A DNA stretch of 64,000 bases from Larus michahellis (lineage: Eukaryota; Chordata; Aves; Charadriiformes; Laridae). Below, piece after piece: positions 46,052 to 55,298 of the stretch. The DNA is taken from the NCBI RefSeq assembly GCF_964199755.1, contig NC_133913.1, forward strand, positions 7,294,201-7,358,200, read 5' to 3'. The notes beneath the pieces were generated by a model that did not search any database, had not been told where the DNA came from, and saw only the letters and a list, made by a program, of their open reading frames with translations. A program made the translations under genes and the position numbers. How positions within the stretch are numbered: the first letter of the stretch is position 1; each line of letters starts with the position of its first letter.

Positions 46052-46366
46052 TTAGCAGGGGGGGCATCTGCTGCCACAGTAGCGGCTGGAAATGCAGGAA
46101 AGGTCACAGCACCCAGAGGTGATGGGCACTCCATCACAGCTGAGGATGCTGCCAACGGCAGCGGAGGTGGAGGATCCCACAACGGTGTTCTGTGGGAAGG
46201 AGCTGAGGATGGGGCCGGGCAGGGTCACTACCACAGCAGGAGGCTCAATGACGACAGTGGAGTTCTGGCACTGCCTGACACAGGGCTCGTTGCAGCTGTT
46301 GGCCAGTGGGGTGGGGCCACAGGGCCGGCAGGGTTGGCAGGGCTGACACCGGTCATAGCAGGACAT
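46052..46366 (-). CDS. Feather beta-keratin K4
   Basis: A 104-residue feather beta-keratin. Head [20 protein letters not shown] with three xPC steps as in K3; beta core identical to K2 around [12 protein letters not shown]; tail [17 protein letters not shown], with Gly-to-Cys at the fourth position of the DLSG motif and a Ser for Arg, giving an extra cysteine. Start by homology at MSCY; the frame is open 16 codons further up but that lies in the leader and intron. Intron 46,388-46,767 with GTTAGT donor. The coding exon is intact, but the 3' untranslated region is split by a 4.1-kb antisense CR1, which may reduce or reroute mRNA 3'-end formation. Confidence 0.92.
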   Translation of the reverse strand: MSCYDRCQPCQPCRPCGPTPLANSCNEPCVRQCQNSTVVIEPPAVVVTLPGPILSSFPQNTVVGSSTSAAVGSILSCDGVPITSGCCDLSCISSRYCGSRCPPC

Positions 46367-46826
46367 GTCTTGGCTTCGGAGGTGCACCTGGGAGAGAAGG
46401 CAGGGAGGAAGCAAAACAAGGGGATGTGTGAGGAGCAGCCCGTCACATCACCATGAGGGAGACAAAGAACATGCAGAGCTGGGAGACGGAGGCTGTGCCA
46501 AGAATGTGAGGACTTCTTGGCCTCGTTCTGACAGGGCCCAAAAAGAGCCACCAGCTCCTAAGCAGCTACTGCCTGGCCCCTGAGTCCAGAAGCCACCTCA
46601 GCACAATCCCAGCCTCCCTCCATGTTTAACCTTCTCCCTGCTTCCCCCTCCCATGACAAGCAGCCCCATGAGCTGGCAGGGAACAAAGCCAGTCTCAGCT
46701 GAGAGGTCAGCTGAAGTGAGACCCCCTTTTAGAGAAAGCAGAGAAGGAGAAGGGGCTTCAAACTAACCTGACTCCCAAGGAGAAGGAGGCAAGAGAAGTG
46801 GATGAGAGAGTGAGGAGCTGGGCTGG

Positions 46827-46834
46827 CTTTTATC
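46827..46834 (-). promoter_or_regulatory. K4 TATA-like box
   Basis: GATAAAAG on the minus strand at the position of TATAAAAG in K1, K2 and K6, 60 bases before the exon 1 donor. Variant first base as in K3 (CATAAAAG). Confidence 0.65.
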
Positions 46835-47134
46835 ATGCACCTTAACTGCCCCACACTGCCAGAGGCATCCCTTGTAGAGGTGATTCTTTGCTGACAAGCT
46901 CCTTGAATACAAAACATCGCGAGCAATGCTATGAGCTATGTTTTGGCTTCCTGGATTGCTGTCTTTCCATTTCCAGCTTTATGCCAGGCACATTCCCCGT
47001 TGGAGGCATGTTTTGCATGACAGGATGAGAGCCCCAAGCATTCTGGTGCAATACATGTTGGCGTGGTCAGAGGACTCATCTCACATGCTGGAAGAGTCCA
47101 GGAAAGGTCACTCAAGATGCACTAAACAGCTGGA

Positions 47135-47530
47135 TCGACAACACCCACACATACTCACACACTAATCTAGACCTCTAGGCATCTAGAGTGAAATGAGAAG
47201 ACTCAAGACACCCAATGAGAGGCTGCCTACACTGTCCAGGGCACAGGACACGCACTTCACAGAGTCATCTTCTGCAAATCCTGTTTGAAAGAGTTCATTG
47301 TGGCTGAGGGAAGACTGATGTGCACTCAGGGAGAGCCAGAGATGCAGCTGAGGAGAGTAACATACCCAGCTTGATTCCATTCACCCACACAAAAGCCCTT
47401 TCCCTGTTATCCATCTGTGCCTGAGTACCAGGGACACGGATATGGGGTTTAGCCATGGGATAGAGGTGTTTGTAGGCTCTGGTGGAAGAGCCTGTGGGTT
47501 CACTTCTGACCGTATGATGAAGCAAGCCAT
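47135..47530. repeat. Segmental duplication, second copy (left)
   Basis: Matches 2,063-2,460 (ACACATACTCACACAC, CTAGGCATCTAGAGT, GGCTGCCTACACTGTCCAGG-like). Opens the second OR pseudogene plus keratin block. No gene. Confidence 0.7.
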
Positions 47531-47689
47531 GTGCAGGTCACCAGGTAGGCAGGCCCTGCTGTGAGCTTAGTTCAGAGATCAGAGGCTACCATTGGTCATT
47601 TGTAGGATCGGTGTCTCCAGAAAGACGACTCATTCCATTTCCTGCAGGTGTCTGCTTAGGATGGGACAAGGCCCGTGAGTGAGCTGATG

Positions 47690-48150
47690 TCTCTTCACTT
47701 CCCACAGTCGGAGTCTGTAGAGTCTGTTGGAGTGGGTCCAAAGAAAGGCTTCAAAAATGATCCAAGGGTTGGAACACCTCTCGTGAGAGAGCTGGCGTTG
47801 TTTAGCCTGGAGAGGAGGCGGCTCTGGGGAGACCTTCTCGTGGTTTTGCAATTTTTGAAGGTGGCTTATAAGAAAGAAGTAGAAAGACGTTTTATCAGGG
47901 CCTGTAGTGAAAGAGCAAGGGTTGGTGGCTTAAAACTGAAAGAGGGTAGATTTAGATTGGACATAAGGAAGAAATCATTGTATGATGAGGGTGGTGAGAC
48001 ACTGTAAAATGTTACCCGGAGATGTTATGGAAGCCCCATCATTGGAAGTGTTCAAGGTTACGTTAGGTGGGGCTCTGAGCAACCTGATCTAGTGAGAGAT
48101 GCTGCTGGCCATGACAAGGGGGATTGGACTAGATGGTCTTTCAAGGTGTC
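47690..48150 (+). mobile_element. CR1 3'-end fragment
   Basis: Plus strand: [36 protein letters not shown], then GGATTGGACTAGATGGTCTTTC and a short tail near 48,150. 5'-truncated; the related inverted piece at 50,110-50,330 shares the same divergent subfamily sequence. Confidence 0.8.
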
Positions 48151-48860
48151 TTCCCATGTGTGCAAATGCATACATGAGCACAGCAAGAGGAACATGTATG
48201 TGAGCATGAACATGCCCACACACCGCTGAGAACTAGGGCACCCAATGCCAGCTCTCAGCCTCTCGGGATGACTCTAGGCAAGTCCTTCAGGCACCACAGT
48301 CAAGACAACGAATCAGGCACCATCAGCTTTAATGAGCTCAAGAGCTTGATGCTGGTTCAGTCAATTTTTTTCTTACTAGAAAAGAGAGAGGAAGCACAGT
48401 GGAGTCGAAGCTGCCATGACCTTTCTAGATATTGAGCTTCTCCATGCCCCAGCTCTGCGGGTCAGGCACAACATAAAATCTAGAGAACATCCATACTGCT
48501 GCAACTAAAAAGAATCTCCACATTATAACTAGAAAAACTCCTCCAGCCCTCAGATCATCCCAGACGTCCTAAGTGATCTCTTTAAGGGCGATGGGGTGTG
48601 GGACTTGGCCCAGCACTGTAAAGGGTACAGTGCCTCAGTGGTGAGCCTCGGACAAGCCAGACTCCCCACAGGCTGCAAAAACTGGAGCACCAGAAATGAC
48701 ACAGATTGATCCCACTAAGAAAGTCACTCAGCATCTTCAAAGCATTCCTTAAAATGCTATTTACTAGTGCTAAGACTAGAAAGAGAGGACAGTATAGACA
48801 ACCTGAAATCCCGTCAGAGGCTGGGAACTCGGAGCTGCTTTACATCACCTGCTCTCACAG
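48151..48860. repeat. Segmental duplication, second copy (right)
   Basis: Matches 3,890-4,450 and 5,240-5,380, and in part 59,400-59,700. The CA-rich tract of the first copy is missing here. No gene. Confidence 0.6.
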
Positions 48861-48864
48861 ATCG

Positions 48865-49095
48865 AAAGAATCACAGAATGGCTGAGGTTGGAAGGGACTC
48901 CTGGAAGTCACCTTGTCCACCCTCCCCACACAAGCAGAACCACCAAGAGGCAGTTGCCCAGGACCGTGTCCAGGTAGTTTTTGAATATCTCTAAAGAGGG
49001 AGACTAGGTAAACTCCCTGGGACACCTATGCCAGTGCCCAGTCACTCCCACAGCACAGGACAATGTGCTGCCCCCTCTCCAGGGCACAGGTCACT
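48865..49095 (-). mobile_element. CR1 3'-end fragment
   Basis: Minus strand: the left end has the complement of the CR1 terminus (AGAATCACAGAATGGCTGAGGTTGGAAGGGAC near 48,867, given here in part), followed by the complement of the C-terminal coding part. Absent at the matching place of the first and third copies, so it is specific to this one. Confidence 0.8.
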
Positions 49096-49199
49096 GGACT
49101 GATCGCATCCGCAGACGATTACCCAGTTTTGGTCAGTCGAGTATTAGAGCATTGTCTTCAAAGGAAACAGTTCTATTCATCAGTTCTACTGTCAAACAC

Positions 49200-50105
49200 C
49201 ACAACCCTGCCAGTTGTTTATTGGATGCGAACAAATACGAGCAGCTTTCCCATCCCTGTTTCTTAGGGTGCAAATCAAGAGGTTGCGCAGAGGAGTAAGA
49301 ATCATGTAAAGAACAGCTGCTGTTCTGTCCAGTGACCATTTGGAGGTCACTTCCCATGATGGTGAAGACACATGGGCCCTAGCAACAGACCACAGCAGTG
49401 AAATGGGAAGCACAGGTTGAGGCAGCTCTGGGCCTGCCTTCTGCACAGCAGAGTCACAGGGTGGTTCTTGGTCTGCACCTGTAGGAAGTGAGAATGAAGA
49501 TGAAGCAGTGGAGGGTCTCATCATCAGTACTGAAGGTAATCATGGCCTTGTTGGCACAAGTGCCAGCACAAGCCATGTCCAGGGCAGCTTGTGAATCAGC
49601 TAAGTGGAGGATGTGCTTGGGCCTGCAGGAAGCCAAATGGGAGGCGAGTAATGCATGCAGAGAAGGAGACAGGGAACTGGCCAGCCATGTGCCTGCCGCC
49701 AGCCAGATGCACACAGCCTTATGCACGATGGCCTCATAGTGCAGTTGGTTGCAGAGGGTCAAGCAGTGGTTGTAGGACATGAAAGTGTAGAGAAAGCATT
49801 GAGCACTTCCCAGGAGCCAGAAGTACAGGTGGGCCATGCAGCTGTGGAAGGAGATGTGTATGTCCCCTGGCCTGAGAAGCCATACAGAACCTTTGGAAGG
49901 AAGGCACTGGAGAAGAGAGACTGCAACTTTTGGTCTTCAGTCATTCGGAGCTACAGTTCATCCACCATAATTCCATCCCAGTGGAGAACGTGGGTAGGGT
50001 GATTACTGTCCTTGCACTTGTACAGTTTGTGCCAAGGCAACTGGATTTTCATGGTGGGAAATAAGATATGAGACTGTGGTGGCTGCCAAGAGGTAGTTCC
50101 ACCGA
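49200..50105 (-). pseudogene. Olfactory receptor pseudogene 2
   Basis: Minus-strand class II OR remnant. From N to C: a part matching the other copies near 50,000-50,100; MSYNHCLTLCNQLHYEAIVH (fourth-helix entry) near 49,760; SWL-type helix WLAAGTWLASSLSPSLHALL; ACRPKHILHLADSQAALDMACAGTCANKAM (second extracellular loop, not one frame throughout), FIFILTSYRCRPRT (fifth helix); then ILTPLRNLLICTLRNRDGKAA near 49,250. At least two frameshifts. Better preserved in the middle than copy 1. Single-exon, about 900 bases, near the usual OR length. Confidence 0.78.
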
Positions 50106-50109
50106 TCAT

Positions 50110-50330
50110 AAGGAAACAAGGTTGCTCGGAGCCCCATCTAACCTAACCTTGACGCTTCCAATGATGGGGCTTCCATAACATCTCTGGGCAACATTTTACA
50201 GTGTCTCACCACCCTTATCATACAAAAATGTCTTCCTTATATCCAATCTTAATCTACCCACTTTCACTTTTAAGCCATCGCACCTTACCCTTTCACTACA
50301 GGCCCTGGTAAAAGGAATTTACATGTTAAA
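50110..50330 (-). mobile_element. CR1 3'-end fragment
   Basis: Minus strand: complement of a CR1 C-terminal frame and 3' end (AACCTAACCTTGACG, TCACCACCCTTATCATAC, CTTATATCCAATCTTAATC). It matches the reverse of 47,880-48,080. Inserted at the N-terminal edge of the OR pseudogene. Confidence 0.75.
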
Positions 50331-50559
50331 AAGTGCTCTCCCTCCAAGAAAGGCAGCCAATTCCTGAGTAAAAATTATTTAGGGGGGCCAATGAAGCAGT
50401 CAAGAGCTCTGCACCTGCCTTCAGCATTCATGGGAAGTGCACCCAGTACCCTCATCCTTGCTGATCTTTCCGTTCTCCTGCACAGTTTCTATCACAGCAA
50501 TTTGATCTCCTTCAGAAATCAACTGGGGACAGTTCTGTGCTGACCACTCTCAGCTCCAC

Positions 50560-51100
50560 ATGCTTAGCTCCAGTTTCGAGCCTTGATACATTCAGCGGCA
50601 TAGACGACTTTACCCTGCTGCTGCCTCCAGGCCATGGCCCCTAAACTACGTGGTGGAGGGGAGAGGTCATCCCAAAGGCTGTTCCCTGCATGACCACTCC
50701 TGCTATTCTGCCAGCAAATCATCTTCCAGAGCCCCAGACCCTTCACCCCACCACCCCAGAGCAGCTCCAACCATAGTGAGAGGAACGCCCTTCCTCAAGA
50801 GCTCATGGGGCTGCTGAGCCCTCAGGATCTCCTGCCTTCTGGGCATTTGTGGGCAGAGATATCAGCAGGGCAAGGCTTGATGGTCACTGGCAGCAGAGCA
50901 GCTAGGGATGTCTTCCTCAGCTCCAAGGGATGGTTCCCAAAAGAGAAGCCAATGTAGGGTGTTTGAACCGTTCATTTGTCTGTGACTGGAGCAGGGTTTC
51001 CTTGTGCTCTCAACCCCTTCCACCCCTTCTCCTTTGGCATCTTGGGGACCATCCAGATAGGGAAGGACCACATGGAGGCCAAGCTTGAATGCAACAGAAC
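50560..51100. repeat. K5 3' flank, duplicated
   Basis: 50,690-51,100 is nearly identical to 12,255-12,670 (for example TTCTATTCTGCAAGCAAATC versus TGCTATTCTGCCAGCAAATC, then the same CAGAGCCCC run) and close to 61,040-61,440. It contains the 3' untranslated sequence of K5 near its right end. No gene. Confidence 0.75.
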
Positions 51101-51106
51101 TTTAAT
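51101..51106 (-). terminator. K5 polyadenylation signal
   Basis: ATTAAA on the minus strand about 335 bases after the K5 stop. Confidence 0.6.
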
Positions 51107-51437
51107 GAGTCAAAAGAGGGAAAGAAATCTCTGCCAGTGGAGGCCACCAATGCATGGATGCCCAGGGGCAGCTGTGAGTCTTTGGTCCTTGACTGTGGAG
51201 ATGTTTCCTCATCGTGTCTGTCTGCCCACCCCACAGAGGATGAGGAAGACAGATGGTCCCCACCAGAGTAGCCTTGTGGGAACCTTGCTGCTAAGGGGAT
51301 GTGAAGCAAACAAGGAAAAGGGAGAGAAAACCAAAGTCATTCAGCTATGCTGAAAGCAACATTGAAAACATCGATCCTTTGCCCAGCACCATGTTCTGAG
51401 TTCCTCAGGGTGTCTCCCTGGGGTTTCCCCAGAGTCT

Positions 51438-51734
51438 TTAGCAGGGGAGGCACCTTCTGCCACTGTAGCGTCTGGAAATGCCAGAGAGGTCACAGCACCC
51501 AGAGGTGATGGGCACTCCATCACAGCTGAGGATGCTGCCAACGGCAGCGGAGGTGGAGGATCCCACAACGGTGTTCTGTGGGAAGGAGCTGAGGATGGGG
51601 CCGGGCAGGGTCACCACCACAGCAGGAGGCTCAATGAAGACAGTGGAGTTCTGGCACTGCCTGACACAGGGCTCATTGCAGCTGTTGGCCAGTGGGGTGG
51701 GGCCACAGGGCAGGCAGTGGTTGTAGCAGGACAT
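51438..51734 (-). CDS. Feather beta-keratin K5, promoter lost
   Basis: A 98-residue feather beta-keratin, the shortest copy: its head has only [14 protein letters not shown], one xPC step less than K1. Core and tail ([17 protein letters not shown]) are intact, including the terminal cysteine; VFIEPP replaces VVIEPP. The intron 51,756-52,114 and both splice sites (GTGAGT donor) are kept. However, exon 1 is cut after about 30 bases at 52,140-52,143, and the DNA beyond it is from 1.4 kb further upstream in the unit, so the TATA box and proximal promoter are gone. The open frame is intact, so the loss is probably recent, or another promoter is used. Confidence 0.9.
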   Translation of the reverse strand: MSCYNHCLPCGPTPLANSCNEPCVRQCQNSTVFIEPPAVVVTLPGPILSSFPQNTVVGSSTSAAVGSILSCDGVPITSGCCDLSGISRRYSGRRCLPC

Positions 51735-52139
51735 GTCTCAGGGCTGGAGGTGCACCTGGGAGAGAGGATACGGATAGTGAGGAGCACATGGCTGAGTGAA
51801 AAGCAGCCTGATTTCCCTGTCACAAAGAATCTAAGGCCACTACTGAGTGGAGAGCTGAAAGCTCAGCTTGAAGCCAGATGGTCCCATTTTCCTACAAAGA
51901 GGAGCCTGGACCATGGAGGACATTTCCTAGCACATAAACTAAAAGATCCCTCTGCCATGTCCCAGCCTCTCGCTAAGCAGACGCTCATCCCTCTTCCCTC
52001 TATCATGACAAAAACACCCAAGCCCCCCAGCACAAGCCAGAGCCAATATCAGCTGAGATGTCCACCAGGAGAGATCTCACTTAGGAAAAGAAGGAGGATG
52101 AGCTTCAGACTCACCTGGTTCCTAAGGAGAAGGACGCCA

Positions 52140-52143
52140 GAGA
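52140..52143. other. Deletion junction removing the K5 promoter
   Basis: Left of the junction the sequence matches K6 exon 1 up to 62,487; right of it, it matches K6-unit sequence from 63,890 (GACCTTGGATCAA, CCTGAATGAAAGGAACATGAAGCCTG-type sequence). Both parents share GAGA at the join, so about 1,406 bases were lost between 4-base microhomologies. Confidence 0.85.
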
Positions 52144-52640
52144 CCTTGGATCAAGGAAGACCTGAATGAAAGGAACATGAAGCCTGACATTGCTGTTCTG
52201 TGAGTGGAAGGACAGACCCTGTGGCCTTCACAGGAAAGCCAAACAGCTGATGACCACAAACAACTTCATGTGCCACATTGGAATCTCAGTCTGAGCCCAG
52301 CAGCTCTCCCTGGGAGGAAAGGGACGTTTGATTCAAGACCACATCCCCCAAAGCCAGCTACTGTCCCACAGGGCTGTCCAGTATAGACCCTCTTTCTGAC
52401 AAGGGCTGTGCCCAGTGGGGAAATTTTCTAAGGCCATCTCCCCTCCTGAATATCGGTCGCCCTGTGCTCACATCAAGCTTGGAGACAGTACAGCCAAGGG
52501 CTTTCCCCCTTGCCTTTGAGAGACCTTAGTGAGATCAGAGGCAGGGAGCTCTGCTGGGAGAGCTCAGCCAGGGCAGGTTCCCCTCTCCGTGGAGCTGCTG
52601 TTTCTGAGCTGAGGCTCTAGTGTAGCCACGATAGCTGACT
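52144..52640. repeat. Distal keratin unit behind K5
   Basis: Matches 63,894-64,000 and 15,150-15,600 (AGTGGAAGGACAGACCCTGTGGC at 52,203 and 63,948; GGGAGCTCTCCTGGGAGAGCTCA-like near 52,545). No gene. Confidence 0.7.
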
Positions 52641-53102
52641 GTTCCTTTTCTATTGCTACCTGAGAGCATCCAGCAGAACCCCGTGCCCTTCCCTTCCACA
52701 TCTGGTTTTAAATGTCCAAGTTTCCAATGAGACATATTCGAGAAAATAAGAGTACTGTTAAAATAGCAAGCACTTGACCTCCAAACCTTCCTGCCATGCC
52801 CTGCTGCTGTGCCGTTTGCCCTCCCCTTGGCTCCTTCCAGGCCACCAGCCTCCCCGTGGCTGAGGTGCCCGTGCCGGGGACAGCCCGCGCCCGCCCTCCC
52901 TCACCGCCGGTGTCGCTGCGGGCAGCTCCGCTCCGGCCGGTCTCTGCCGCGGCGCCGCCTTCCTGCTCAGGGCTGAGCCCCGGGGCGGAACTGGCGGAGG
53001 CGAAGAGGGGAGTAGAGGAGGCGGCGGAGAGGAGGGGGCGCGGCCGGAGCGGAGAGCCGGGGCTGGCGGTGGGCAGCGAGGCGCGGGCGGCGGAGCGGCG
53101 GG
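52641..53102. promoter_or_regulatory. V2 upstream region
   Basis: 52,790-53,102 is a GC- and CpG-rich stretch resembling 20,640-20,897 before V1. Expected to hold the V2 promoter. No convincing TATA box and no gene of its own; long frames on both strands follow from composition. Confidence 0.4.
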
Positions 53103-53956
53103 ATGCGGCGGTGCCGGGGCGAAGGGCTGTCGGGGCTGGTCGTGCTGCTGCTGGGTGCGTGGGGCTGTTTACTCGGCGGCGGGGGGCCGGTCTGAGGGCT
53201 GTGTGGGGCCAGGGCTGACCCTGGGGAGGCCCTGGCACGTCCCTGACTTCTTCACGTACTTCTCTAATCATCCTCCCATCCATCTCCCCCTCTGTTACAT
53301 CACACATTCCATGTGAAAACTCAGTGCTCAGTTCTATGTTCAGCTCTCCCTATTTCCTTTCTTTCATCTGTGTCTTTCCATATAACTCATATAACTCATG
53401 GAGTCATTCCTTCCCCCTTGCTACTTTCTTTCCTTTATCCCCTTTTCTTCTTCAGTGACTCCACCCTTTCACCTATCATTCATGCATTCATCTCTCCATC
53501 AAATATGAATGGACACTTCCATTAATGCACATGTTGACATCCTCTGGAAACACATCTAATTATCTCTAATTGTTCCTCACTGCTTCTAGTAGATTTGTTC
53601 TAGGAAACAGTAGCAGGGCTGGGCAGAAACTTTGAGTGGTTTTTCTTCTTTATTTCCTCAGCAGTGGCTGCGGGCAGAGCCCAGGTGCAGCAGGAGCCGT
53701 CGGCAGAGACCCCCGAAAGCACCGGCATCAACATCACTTGCTCGCACCCCAACATACAGACCACGGAGTTCATCTACTGGTACCGTCAGCTCCCGGGACG
53801 AGGCCCTGCATTTCTCGTGCTCACTCGTAAAGACTCGAAAGAGCTGCGGGACCCGCCGGGGCGGCTGTGGGTGTCGGCAGACCGCCGCTCCAGCGCCCTG
53901 TGGCTCGCCCGGCCCCGGCGCGGGGACGCGGCGGTGTATTACTGCGCCCTGGGAGA
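53103..53956 (+). CDS. T-cell receptor V gene V2 (TRAV/TRDV-like)
   Basis: Close paralogue of V1. Leader exon 53,103-53,154 (MRRCRGEGLSGLVVLLL), GTGCGT donor in phase 1; V exon 53,662-53,956 after TTTCCTCAG, continuing AVAAGRAQVQQEPSAE. First cysteine in ITCSHPN, tryptophan in YWYRQLPGRG, second cysteine in DAAVYYCALG. CDR1 (IQTTEF against IKPYDS in V1) and CDR2 (VLTRKD against LSTLKD) differ, while framework 3, the RSS and about 100 bases after it are almost identical to V1. No lesion; it looks functional. It sits 1.5 kb from K5, in opposite orientation. Confidence 0.88.
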
Positions 53957-53995
53957 CACGGGGAGAGGAGCCGGGGCTGCGGCCGGGCAGGAACC
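53957..53995 (+). promoter_or_regulatory. V2 recombination signal (23-RSS)
   Basis: Identical to the V1 signal: heptamer CACGGGG, 23-base GC-rich spacer, nonamer GCAGGAACC. Confidence 0.8.
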
Positions 53996-54189
53996 GGCGC
54001 GGGCGGGGCCGGGCGTGTGTGTCGGGGTCGGGGGGGACAGCCCCGGACGGGCCCGCCAGGGGGCGCTGCCGCTCCGCCCGCCGGGGCCGCCTCGCCCCAA
54101 GCGGCCACAACTGGCCCAGGCTTGCCGAGGCCTCCCAGCCCCCTCGCTCCCGGGAGACGCGCTCCCGACTCCCACGGAGTCAGTGGTTC

Positions 54190-54967
54190 AAGCTCCCCAG
54201 CAGCAGGAGAAGGGCATGTCGAGGTCAGAGGCACCTTCAAGCGCTCCCCAGAGGGGCTCAGTGGTGAGACCATGAGCTTGTTTGACAGGATTCAGCACCT
54301 CTGGAGTTGAGGCCCAGGAGACAGGGCAAAATGCTTAGCCTGGACACACTGAGCGCAGCCTCAAGGCATGCCAGGTTCCTCCTTGAGGAGTGAGTCAGAA
54401 AGGGATTTGCTGAGTTGCCCTCAGGGGCTGGAGGTCTGAGGGGAGTGAGAGCTGGCAGGAGGCCTCTGGCAAGAGACTATGGGCTCCAGCCAGTCCCTGG
54501 GGAACCCTGTGTGGCTCGCGCAGCTGACAGAGGTGGTCAAACCCCATGGGCAGAGGCTTCTGAGGCACAGAGGGAAGGATCAGCCCTGCTCCCTGTTCCA
54601 GCTGGACTTGAGAAATGTGTTTCCAGGCAACTCTTGGCAGGTGACAAAGAAGGCAGAGTAACAGGTATGGCCAGGCCAGCACACGCATCAGACACATGTT
54701 CACACACTTTTAGTCCCTCTCATCCCTTTCTCCATCTGTCTTCCCACACTTGTTTTAGCCCAAACTGCTTTGATCCTTCCATTTTCCTGTGTTTGCTGCT
54801 TATTTTAAGCATGCCATGTCATGTACAATCCAGGAAAAAAACTTTTCCACTTCATCCCATAAGGGGTTTGATCCTCGTGTAGGTAGAAACACCCGGAGCT
54901 GAGAGGCAGCGCTTCTACACCGGACTATGCCTGAAAGGATGCTCAAGCACCTTCTGACATGGAGGGC
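54190..54967. repeat. V-unit 3' duplicated block, second copy
   Basis: Nearly identical to 23,640-24,400 behind V1. It lacks the 1.1-kb solo LTR in front and the tandem inner copy behind. It is cut at 54,967 by ERV2, inside GGAGGGCTG. No gene. Confidence 0.8.
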
Positions 54968-55285
54968 TGTATGGTGTATGAAGGCACGGACTCCGGCTGT
55001 GATAAGCACGAAGTCATTTATTGCTTCTCAAGCCTCGGCTTTTATACCCAAGCTCTAAAATTTTCCATGCACCTGCTAGACAAGTAAACACATATTTCAG
55101 ATCACTAACCCAGTTGCCTTATTCAGTTCCCACTAAGATAAGTATGCAAAGCTGTTTTCTGTTCCATGTTTATATTGGACAGATTCCTCTTCATTTCGTC
55201 CATATTGACATCTGCGTTCCTTTTTCTGTGTGCTGTGTTTACTGTCTTTGGCCATACGCAGGCCTCTGCTTGTAGATCTGCCACA
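54968..55285 (-). repeat. ERV2 3' LTR
   Basis: A 318-bp LTR on the minus strand, from TGTGGCAGATC (after the polypurine tract) to ATACACCATACA. AATAAATGACTTCG near its 3' end (about 55,015) contains the likely polyadenylation signal. The short length is usual for alpha/beta-type LTRs. Confidence 0.75.
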
Positions 55286-55298
55286 GATCCCCCTTTTT

